DNA of 37,688 bases. Source: Candidatus Corynebacterium gallistercoris (GTDB lineage: Bacteria; Actinomycetota; Actinomycetes; Mycobacteriales; Mycobacteriaceae). Shown here one piece after another: positions 32,464 through 37,688 of this stretch (position 1 is its first letter; every line of letters begins with the position of its first letter). The notes below the pieces were generated by a model that was given only the letters and a program-made list of their open reading frames with translations, did no database searches and was not told the DNA's origin. Both the position numbers and the translations under genes were made by a program. Location: the NCBI GenBank assembly GCA_019114175.1, contig DXFZ01000072.1:1-37688 (forward strand). Reading direction: 5' to 3'.

Positions 32464-34134
32464 GTGGGCGAATTCATTTACACCATGAAGAATGTGCGCA
32501 AGGCGCACGGAGATAAAGTCATTCTGGATAACGTCACCATGGCGTTTTACCCGGGCGCCAAGATCGGCGTGGTGGGCCCGAATGGTGCCGGTAAGTCTTC
32601 GATCCTGAAGATCATGGCGGGCTTGGACCAGCCTTCCAACGGTGAGGCTTTCCTGGATCCAGGTGCATCCGTGGGCATCCTGCAGCAGGAGCCGCCGCTG
32701 AATGAGGAAAAGACCGTCCGCGAAAACGTGGAAGAGGGCATGGGGGAGATCTTCCAGGTCCGCCAGCGTTATGAGGCCATCGCGGAGGAGATGGCCACCA
32801 ATTACACGGACGAGCTGATGGAAGAAATGACCGCGCTGCAGGAGAAGATTGACGCTGCAGACGCATGGGAGTTGGATTCCAAGGTGGAGCAGGCGATGGA
32901 CGCCCTGCGCTGCCCGCCGCCGGACGCACCGGTGACCAACCTTTCCGGTGGTGAGCGCCGCCGCGTGGCTTTGGCAAAGCTGCTGCTGAGCGAGCCTGAT
33001 CTGCTGCTGCTGGATGAGCCAACCAACCACCTGGACGCTGAGTCCGTGCTGTGGCTGGAGCAGCACCTGGCGAAGTACCCGGGTGCCGTGCTGGCCGTGA
33101 CACACGACCGCTACTTCCTTGACCACGTTGCTGGCTGGATCTGTGAGGTGGACCGCGGCAAGCTCTACCCGTATGAAGGCAACTACTCCACCTACCTGGA
33201 GACCAAGGCAAAGCGTCTTGAGGTTGCGGGTAAGAAGGATCAGAAGCTGCAGAAGCGCCTGAAGGAGGAGCTGGCCTGGGTGCGTTCTGGCGCCAAGGCT
33301 CGTCAGGCGAAGAACAAGGCCCGCTTGCAGCGTTACGAGGAGATGGCTGCCGAGGCCGAGCAGTACAAGAAGTTGGACTTTGAAGAGATTCAGATTCCAA
33401 CCCCGCCACGCCTGGGTAACCAGGTGGTGGAGGTCAGCAACCTGGTGAAGGGCTTCGACGGCCGAACCCTCATCAAGGATCTCTCCTTCACGCTGCCACG
33501 TAACGGCATCGTGGGCGTGATCGGCCCGAACGGTGTGGGTAAGACCACGCTGTTCAAGACCATTGTTGGGCTGGAACAGCCGGATTCCGGTGAGGTCAAG
33601 GTGGGCCAGACTGTTCAGCTGAGCTACGTTGACCAGAACCGCGCCAACATCGATCCGGAAAAGACGGTGTGGGAGGTTGTTTCTGACGGGCTGGATTACA
33701 TCCACGTCGGCCAGAATGAAATGCCATCCCGCGCGTACCTCTCCGCCTTTGGTTTCAAGGGCCCGGATCAGCAGAAGCCATCCAAGGTCCTCTCCGGTGG
33801 TGAGCGCAACCGCTTGAACCTGGCTCTGACCTTGAAGCAGGGCGGAAACCTGATCCTGCTGGATGAGCCTACAAACGACCTGGATGTGGAGACGCTGTCC
33901 TCCCTGGAGAACGCTCTGCAGAACTTCCCGGGCTGTGCAGTGGTTATTTCCCACGACCGTTGGTTCCTGGACCGCACGTGTACCCACATCCTCGCCTGGG
34001 AGGGCAACGTTGCTGAGGGCCAGTGGTACTGGTTCGAGGGCAACTTTGAGGACTACGAAAAGAACAAGGTTGAGCGCCTCGGCCCAGAGGCGGCGCGTCC
34101 GCACCGTGTGACGCACCGCAAGCTGACCCGCTAG
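32464..34134 (+). CDS. ettA: Energy-dependent translational throttle protein EttA (ABC-F)
   Basis: A cytosolic ABC-F ATPase (556 residues) that binds the ribosomal E site and gates entry into elongation according to ATP/ADP ratio. Two ATPase cassettes: first GPNGAGKSS, LSGGERRR, LLLLDEPTNHLD; second GPNGVGKTT, LSGGERNR, LILLDEPTNDLD. Between them is the linker WVRSGAKARQAKNKARLQRYEE, typical of EttA, and the first cassette has the arm segment (EEGMGEIFQ and following). The end THRKLTR is conserved in actinobacterial EttA (Rv2477c). GTG 32464 is the only start giving the family N-terminus (xGEFIYTMKNVRKAHGDKV). A strong terminator follows at 34166-34223. Confidence 0.95.
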   Translation: MGEFIYTMKNVRKAHGDKVILDNVTMAFYPGAKIGVVGPNGAGKSSILKIMAGLDQPSNGEAFLDPGASVGILQQEPPLNEEKTVRENVEEGMGEIFQVRQRYEAIAEEMATNYTDELMEEMTALQEKIDAADAWELDSKVEQAMDALRCPPPDAPVTNLSGGERRRVALAKLLLSEPDLLLLDEPTNHLDAESVLWLEQHLAKYPGAVLAVTHDRYFLDHVAGWICEVDRGKLYPYEGNYSTYLETKAKRLEVAGKKDQKLQKRLKEELAWVRSGAKARQAKNKARLQRYEEMAAEAEQYKKLDFEEIQIPTPPRLGNQVVEVSNLVKGFDGRTLIKDLSFTLPRNGIVGVIGPNGVGKTTLFKTIVGLEQPDSGEVKVGQTVQLSYVDQNRANIDPEKTVWEVVSDGLDYIHVGQNEMPSRAYLSAFGFKGPDQQKPSKVLSGGERNRLNLALTLKQGGNLILLDEPTNDLDVETLSSLENALQNFPGCAVVISHDRWFLDRTCTHILAWEGNVAEGQWYWFEGNFEDYEKNKVERLGPEAARPHRVTHRKLTR

Positions 34135-34165
34135 CGCGCGCCACGCCGCTGCTTCCTTTAGATTC

Positions 34166-34223
34166 ACTGCAGACTTAATGCACGGATTTCGCGATTTCTG
34201 CGCATTAAGTCTGCAGTCTTTTT
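34166..34223 (+). terminator. Terminator of ettA
   Basis: Perfect 16-bp arms (34166-34181 with 34202-34217), a 20-nt loop containing TCGCGA, then CTTTTT. It lies 31 nt after the ettA stop. Confidence 0.88.
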
Positions 34224-34402
34224 GTTCAGGGGCCCAGGAAGCATGGGCTCGAGGCAGGAAAGCACTCTGGATCGGAAAGGGGCAGGTCGGGGAGGGGCGT
34301 GGCCAGGCCGGGACGGGGCTAGGACCGGCCAGGGCCAGGACGGAACGGTTGTAGCGCAGCCCGAGGAGGTCATGCCGCACGAGCGGAGATCTCTCGGCGG
34401 CC

Positions 34403-34497
34403 CTGCTATCTAAATATTCTATTCTGTAAAGTAGCAGGTTTGACTACCTGCGCTTTTAGGGAGCTACTCGGCACAGAATAGAATATTTAGATAGCAG
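34403..34497. repeat. Structured element A (perfect 25-bp arms)
   Basis: Arms 34403-34427 and 34473-34497 are perfectly complementary over 25 bp and rich in A+T in a G+C-rich genome. The 45-nt interior starts AAAGTAGCA and contains an inner hairpin: CTACCT (34444-34449) with AGGGAG (34458-34463), one mismatch, loop GCGCTTTT. AGTAGC (34430-34435) can also pair with GCTACT (34463-34468). No T-tract follows in either direction, so it is not a simple terminator. Core sequence and spacing match element B. Confidence 0.85.
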
Positions 34498-34647
34498 TGG
34501 CTCGAAAACGTGGATTGGGAAGGCCTAGCAGGTGGGCCGGGGTCTTAGTTGGTTCAGTGAGACGGCGGCCGGGGTGGGAAGTAGTTTCGTCAGGCAGCTT
34601 CAAGGGTGTGAAGTGGCAGTGGCTGGAGCGCCTTCAGATCTGCAGAT

Positions 34648-34734
34648 CCCAAAAATATGTTAATCTGCAAAGTAGCATATCTGACCAACTGGGATTTTGT
34701 TGGGGCGCGCCTCAGAGATTAACAAATTTTTGGG
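34648..34734. repeat. Structured element B (19-bp arms, 18 paired)
   Basis: Arms 34648-34666 and 34716-34734 pair at 18 of 19 positions and are unrelated in sequence to the arms of element A. The interior keeps AAAGTAGCA, TGAC, CTG and TTTT at the same positions, and the inner hairpin CCAAC (34685-34689) with GTTGG (34699-34703), loop TGGGATTTT. The CTG/CAG closing pairs seen in A are also present (34665-34667, 34713-34715). Confidence 0.8.
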
Positions 34735-34853
34735 GAGGGGCCCGGGGTTGGCCAGGGGCCGGGTCGTGGGGTGGAGCCGTCGCGTAGTTTCCGTACTTCA
34801 GTGCGGGCACCTCCGGCGCCTCAGGTATCTCAAGTAGTGACCTGCTACCACCT

Positions 34854-34960
34854 GTCAAGCCCGCAGCAATAGCCCCACTAGTCAAGCCCGCAACAGTAGC
34901 CCCACTAGGTGCGCTGGCAGCAATAGCCCCACCGGCCACCCCGCCACAAGTATCCCCGCC
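34854..34960. repeat. 27-nt tandem repeat, about four units
   Basis: Units at 34854-34880 and 34881-34907 differ at two positions; 34908-34934 and 34935-34960 are progressively degenerate. All share a core like GCAGCAATAGCCCCAC. The period is a multiple of three: on the minus strand an 87-codon open frame (34975-34712, TTG start) would encode repeats such as GAIAAGLTG, but it lacks a ribosome site and ends inside element B, so coding is doubtful. Confidence 0.65.
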
Positions 34961-35037
34961 TGTAACTTTCTGCAAAACTAATCGATATATGTCAATATAG
35001 ATTTCTGAAAGAAAAACACAGGAGGACCCTGAAGCGC

Positions 35038-35544
35038 ATGCCTTTCATCGACAACGCCGCGACCGGCACCCGCTGGCACACCTGCCACCGCGAGCTCCGC
35101 TGGTCAGACTTTGACCAATACCAGCACGTCAACAACGCGAAGTACCTAGAGTTCGCTCAAGATGCACGCATGGTGTTTCTCAAGGATGTGCTGGTGGAGA
35201 TGGACATCGCCGTCCCGCCGTTCTTCGTCCGACACACCACCATCGACTACCCGCGCCCGCTCTCACCGGGGGAGGCGGAGGTGGCCGTCAGCAGCTTCTT
35301 CACCAAGGTCGGCACCAAGTCCTGCACCATGCGCCAAGAAGTGCGGGACTCCCTCGGCAAGGTAGCGTGCACCATTGACACCGTCATGGTCAGCATAGAC
35401 ATGATGACCGGCAAGTCTCGCCAGTGGACGGAGCAGGACATCGAGAACTTAAACCTCTTCCTCATCCCCGTCGAGGAATCCGGGGAGCCGGAGCACCCCA
35501 TCGGCCAGCGGGAAAACACTCGTCCGGTGGAGTCCGTCAGCTAG
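35038..35544 (+). CDS. Acyl-CoA thioesterase, 4HBT hot-dog family (Rv2475c-like)
   Basis: A 168-residue hot-dog thioesterase of the YbgC/FadM type that hydrolyses acyl-CoA. The signature is RWSDFDQYQHVNNAKYLEFA, where the Asp of SDFDQ and the following YQHVNN form the active site. VRHTTIDYPRPLSPGEAEV and CTIDTVMVSIDM follow. The roughly 25 C-terminal residues are polar. ATG 35038 follows AGGAGG with 12-nt spacing; an AT-rich zone at 34968-35010 probably holds the promoter. It is followed by the conserved hypothetical after 70 nt, as in Rv2475c-Rv2474c. Confidence 0.9.
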   Translation: MPFIDNAATGTRWHTCHRELRWSDFDQYQHVNNAKYLEFAQDARMVFLKDVLVEMDIAVPPFFVRHTTIDYPRPLSPGEAEVAVSSFFTKVGTKSCTMRQEVRDSLGKVACTIDTVMVSIDMMTGKSRQWTEQDIENLNLFLIPVEESGEPEHPIGQRENTRPVESVS

Positions 35545-35614
35545 GCACCACCAACACCAACCAACACCACCACCAGCACCGCACACCACCACCCAAACAC
35601 CACCCTCACCTACC
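35545..35614 (+). other. C/A-only, G-poor intergenic spacer
   Basis: The 70-nt gap is almost entirely C and A (repeated CACCA and CCAACAC patterns), with only four G and very few T, in a genome that is otherwise G+C balanced. C-rich, G-poor, unstructured RNA is the hallmark of Rho loading sites. There is no ribosome site before the next gene. Confidence 0.5.
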
Positions 35615-36370
35615 ATGGGTCACATGACCCTGACGCTGAACCTCGCCCCCGCGCTCGCACCAGCCACGCCCCATGCCACCAAAAAAGCCGGCACGGGCGC
35701 CCTCCGCCGCGCCCAGACCGTCCTGCGGCGCGCGCTGGCCATGGACGCGCAGGCGATGGTTCGCGCCAGGCAGGCCGGCCCACGCTCCGTGGACCTGTTC
35801 ATCACCACGCCTCTCAAGGCGATCGTCTCCCAGCGCATCCCCGGCACCCTGGAAGGCGAAACTACCAGCGCCACGGGCGTGGACCACGCCGTCACGGGTG
35901 CCAGCCAACTCGCCGAAGCACTGAGCTGGGCCAGCGACACCACAACGCACGTCCCCTTCGGCCCCGCCCTCGGGCTGGTGTGGCCAGGTGCGCTGCCGCC
36001 GGAAGCAGGGTATGACCTCGTGGACACGGTCCCGGGGGAGACGCTCCGCGCGCTCCACGCCGAGATCGCACAGGAGTCCAAGGCGCACTCCGGGCCGCTG
36101 GGGGTGGCCAAGTCCCTTCTGGAGCAGAAGGTTGTTGAGGTGGTGGGGGTGCCGTCGCCGAAAAATAATGACCAACCGCCGCGGGTGGAGCTGCAAGGCC
36201 GGTGGGTTGCGGCCCTTGGGGGGTTGGGGTTAATTGCAGAGCCGACGGCACCGCAGCTGCGCGACCATGACTATGCCCGTGTGGCTGTGGGGGGATCGTG
36301 GATACGGGTCGATGGCCTATTCGGCAGCCTCTATGCGCCGAAGCCGGGCGGGCTGGCTCGGGTGCCTTAA
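35615..36370 (+). CDS. Conserved hypothetical protein (Rv2474c-like position)
   Basis: A 251-residue soluble protein of unknown function. No signal peptide or membrane segment. An N-terminal basic segment (KKAGTGALRRAQTVLRRALAMDAQ) precedes a domain with DLFITTPLKAIVSQRIPG and AVGGSWIRVDGLFGSLYAP at the end, features I cannot assign to a named family. The start may be ATG 35615 or ATG 35624; neither has a ribosome site, as the upstream spacer is C/A only. It probably continues the thioesterase message. It converges on the TauE/SafE gene, whose end overlaps its stop by 4 nt. Confidence 0.65.
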   Translation: MGHMTLTLNLAPALAPATPHATKKAGTGALRRAQTVLRRALAMDAQAMVRARQAGPRSVDLFITTPLKAIVSQRIPGTLEGETTSATGVDHAVTGASQLAEALSWASDTTTHVPFGPALGLVWPGALPPEAGYDLVDTVPGETLRALHAEIAQESKAHSGPLGVAKSLLEQKVVEVVGVPSPKNNDQPPRVELQGRWVAALGGLGLIAEPTAPQLRDHDYARVAVGGSWIRVDGLFGSLYAPKPGGLARVP

Positions 36371-37155
36371 CCGGCGAGGAGCATGTCCGCGGTGAGCTTC
36401 GCCGCCATGGCAACGACCACGACCAACAGCATGATCCGGACGAAACCCGTGCCCTTCGTGATGACCATGCGGGCACCCACCTGGGCACCGGCGATGTTGG
36501 CGACCGCGAGGACCAACCCCAGCGCCCAGTCGACGTGCCCGCCTACGGCGAAGACGACGAGCGCGCCGACGTTCGTGGCGGTGTTGATGACCTTGGCCAT
36601 CGTCACGGACTCGATGAACGTGCGGGAGAGCAGCGCGGTGAGCACCATGATGAGGAAGGTGCCGGTGCCGGGGCCGAAGAAGCCGTCGTAGAGGGCGATG
36701 GCGCCCACCGCCACCACGGCGAGCACCCAGCGGGCCGGGGAGGGTGAAGCGGTGTGGCTGCGGGTGACCTGGCCGAAGCTAGGCTTGGCGGCGACGTAGA
36801 CGCCCACCGCGACGAGCAGCACGATGACGAGGGGGCGCATGACATCGCTGCTCATGGCCGTGGCCGTGACAGCCCCAGCGGCGGAGCAGACGAGAGCCAG
36901 TGGGGCAGTGGAGTAGAGGAGCTTCCGGTCCACGGGCACGGTCCGCAGGAGGCGCACCGCGGCGGAGCTGGTGCCGGAGACGGCGGCGACCTTATTCATG
37001 GCGACGGCCTGGACCGCGGTGAAGCCGGGAAGGCCCATCATCACCAGGGGGATGAGAATGAGCCCGCCGCCGCCCACCACGGCGTCCACGAAGCCGGCGA
37101 GGGCAGAACCTGCGAGGAGGAGTGCCAGGACCTCGGCGCCGATGTCCGCGAGCAC
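36367..37155 (-). CDS. TauE/SafE-family permease
   Basis: A 262-residue membrane protein of the TauE/SafE (DUF81, sulfite exporter) family with eight predicted transmembrane helices. Typical features are the GFVDAVVGGGGLILIPLVMM motif in the first helix pair and YDGFFGPGTGTFLIM at the start of the second half. The family exports sulfite, sulfoacetate or related anions; the substrate here is not known. GTG 37155 lies 6 nt after the glbO stop, so the two are probably one operon. The 3' end overlaps the convergent hypothetical gene by 4 nt. Confidence 0.88.
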   Translation of the reverse strand: MLADIGAEVLALLLAGSALAGFVDAVVGGGGLILIPLVMMGLPGFTAVQAVAMNKVAAVSGTSSAAVRLLRTVPVDRKLLYSTAPLALVCSAAGAVTATAMSSDVMRPLVIVLLVAVGVYVAAKPSFGQVTRSHTASPSPARWVLAVVAVGAIALYDGFFGPGTGTFLIMVLTALLSRTFIESVTMAKVINTATNVGALVVFAVGGHVDWALGLVLAVANIAGAQVGARMVITKGTGFVRIMLLVVVVAMAAKLTADMLLAG

Positions 37156-37161
37156 GGCGGG

Positions 37162-37659
37162 TTAGGGCTGGCCGGGATGGCGGCCGGTGGAACCGTGGGC
37201 GCCGGGGGTGCCGGGCACGCCCAGGTGCGGGCCCGTGGCCGGCGTGGCGCCGCCGTGGACACCCGGGTTCGCCGGATCATCGGGCGCGTTGATCAGCATG
37301 TGCGCCACCCGTTCCATGTGGTCCCACATGGCGGCGCGGTGCTCATCGGGTAGGGTGTCCCGGTCTACGGTGTCGATGGCCTTGCCCATCAGCTCCAGCC
37401 AGCGGTCTCGCGCGGCGGTATCGATGTGGAAGTGCGCGTGGCGCATCCGCAGCCGGGGGTGGCCACGGCGCTCGTTGAACTCCTGCGGCCCGCCCCAGTA
37501 TTGGGCGAGGAACCAGCGGAGCCGATCCTCGGCGCCCTCCAGATCCTCGGCGGGGTACATGGGGCCCAAGATGTCATCGTGGCGAACCTGCTTGTAGAAC
37601 TCGTGGACGATGGCGCGGAAGGTGTCCTCGCCGCCCACGGACTCGTAGAAGGTGGACAT
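37162..37659 (-). CDS. glbO: Truncated haemoglobin group II (trHbO)
   Basis: A 165-residue oxygen-binding globin. The 2-on-2 fold is visible: Tyr in EFYKQV (B10), YPAEDL (CD region), the proximal His (F8) within LRMRHAHFHI, and the Trp (G8) in ARDRWLELM. These mark group II. The mycobacterial relative GlbO is linked to oxygen or nitric oxide handling and membrane association. A roughly 40-residue Gly/Pro-rich tail after the globin core is an extension. The ATG overlaps a possible upstream stop as TAATG. Confidence 0.92.
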   Translation of the reverse strand: MSTFYESVGGEDTFRAIVHEFYKQVRHDDILGPMYPAEDLEGAEDRLRWFLAQYWGGPQEFNERRGHPRLRMRHAHFHIDTAARDRWLELMGKAIDTVDRDTLPDEHRAAMWDHMERVAHMLINAPDDPANPGVHGGATPATGPHLGVPGTPGAHGSTGRHPGQP

Positions 37660-37688
37660 TAGTTGTCACCCTCGGTTGCAGTGCCAGC
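37659..37688 (-). CDS. Possible 3' end of an upstream gene
   Basis: On the minus strand, nine open codons (ending ATEGDN) enter from the right edge and finish in TAA at 37661-37659, which overlaps the glbO start as TAATG. That coupling is typical of operon genes. Too little is present to name the gene; pepN-type aminopeptidase often neighbours glbO in actinobacteria. Confidence 0.35.
   Translation of the reverse strand, partial: AGTATEGDN

Larger units (their letters stand above)
34224..35037. other. Gene-free interval with structured repeats
   Basis: An 814-nt interval between ettA and the thioesterase with no convincing gene. It holds GC-rich, G-biased sequence (34224-34402), two related hairpin elements (34403-34497, 34648-34734), a 12-bp perfect palindrome GATCTGCAGATC (34637-34648) touching the second element, a 27-nt tandem repeat (34854-34960) and an AT-rich promoter-like zone (34968-35010). 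Short open frames here look uncoded. In M. tuberculosis a large NAD-glutamate dehydrogenase gene (Rv2476c) occupies the equivalent place. Confidence 0.6.

Noticed and set aside
34274..34320. G-quadruplex in the G-rich segment after ettA
   Set aside because: G-runs are present, but one loop is about 12 nt and such runs are frequent in this genome; no supporting context.
32407..34380. A 657-codon open frame on the minus strand opposite ettA
   Set aside because: It mirrors the codon bias of ettA, has no ribosome site, and its product is a low-complexity His/Leu/Gln-rich translation; the plus-strand gene is unambiguous.
34403..34497. Rho-independent terminator
   Set aside because: The stem is not followed by a T-tract on either strand, and ettA already has a strong terminator at 34166-34223.
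34403..34734. Integron attC sites or insertion-sequence ends
   Set aside because: No integrase or transposase, no attC core consensus in the right orientation, and the arms of the two copies differ in sequence, unlike terminal inverted repeats.
34854..34960. CRISPR array
   Set aside because: The 27-nt units abut with no unique spacers, they decay along the array, and no cas genes are present.

Overview
The window is a gene-dense, high-G+C stretch of an actinobacterial chromosome, almost certainly Corynebacterium or a close mycolate-containing relative. The evidence is a mycolate reductase (CmrA-type), Rv1342c- and LprD-type proteins, a GTG- and TTG-rich start repertoire, and three blocks whose order follows Mycobacterium tuberculosis: Rv1329c-Rv1343c (about 6.3-17.7 kb), Rv2521-Rv2509 (about 20.2-28.9 kb) and Rv2478c-Rv2470 (about 31.5-37.7 kb). 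These assignments rest on reading proteins and gene order by eye; no database search was run.

Layout. 1-2.9 kb: a minus-strand acyl-CoA ligase (cut by the window edge), a CPBP intramembrane protease and a DUF4442 hot-dog protein. 3.0-4.7 kb: an alkane hydroxylase locus (alkB, a small membrane protein, rubredoxin) in which alkB carries a frameshift in a run of nine G and rubredoxin carries an in-frame TAG. 4.8-6.3 kb: a dicarboxylate/amino-acid symporter behind a promoter whose spacer holds a perfect inverted repeat. 6.3-9.7 kb: dinG and pncB on the minus strand, divergent from a long plus-strand run (clpS, DUF2017, S58 peptidase, rhomboid, murI, metallo-beta-lactamase fold protein, rph, rdgB) with an M20 aminoacylase after it. 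16.9-17.9 kb: two small membrane proteins and tRNA-Leu. 18.2-20.1 kb: two tandem paralogous secreted proteins, the second frameshifted just after its signal peptide. 20.2-25.1 kb: bcp, DUF3618, an AbrB-type membrane protein, a luciferase-like oxidoreductase, tRNA-Lys and a lipoprotein L,D-transpeptidase. 25.2-26.4 kb: a lone phytoene/squalene synthase divergent from a copper chaperone, with a CsoR-like operator between them. 26.4-31.3 kb: flavin reductase, tRNA-His, orn, cmrA, tRNA-Arg and a CopD-CtaG fusion. 31.5-37.7 kb: second SSB, ettA, an 0.8-kb gene-free interval, thioesterase, a conserved hypothetical, a TauE/SafE permease and a truncated haemoglobin.

The most interesting signal is in the gene-free interval after ettA. 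Two elements (34403-34497 and 34648-34734) share a conserved core and the same predicted fold. Their long closing arms have unrelated sequences, yet each pair of arms is self-complementary, and two inner-stem pairs co-vary. This is what a repeated structured RNA, or a hairpin DNA recognised by a protein, looks like. I do not recognise it as a known family.

Working together: the syntenic blocks are housekeeping (peptidoglycan precursor supply and cross-linking, RNA turnover, nucleotide-pool cleaning, proteolysis, mycolate reduction, translation-factor ABC-F). The accessory layer is alkane and fatty-acid use (damaged here), copper handling and secreted proteins.
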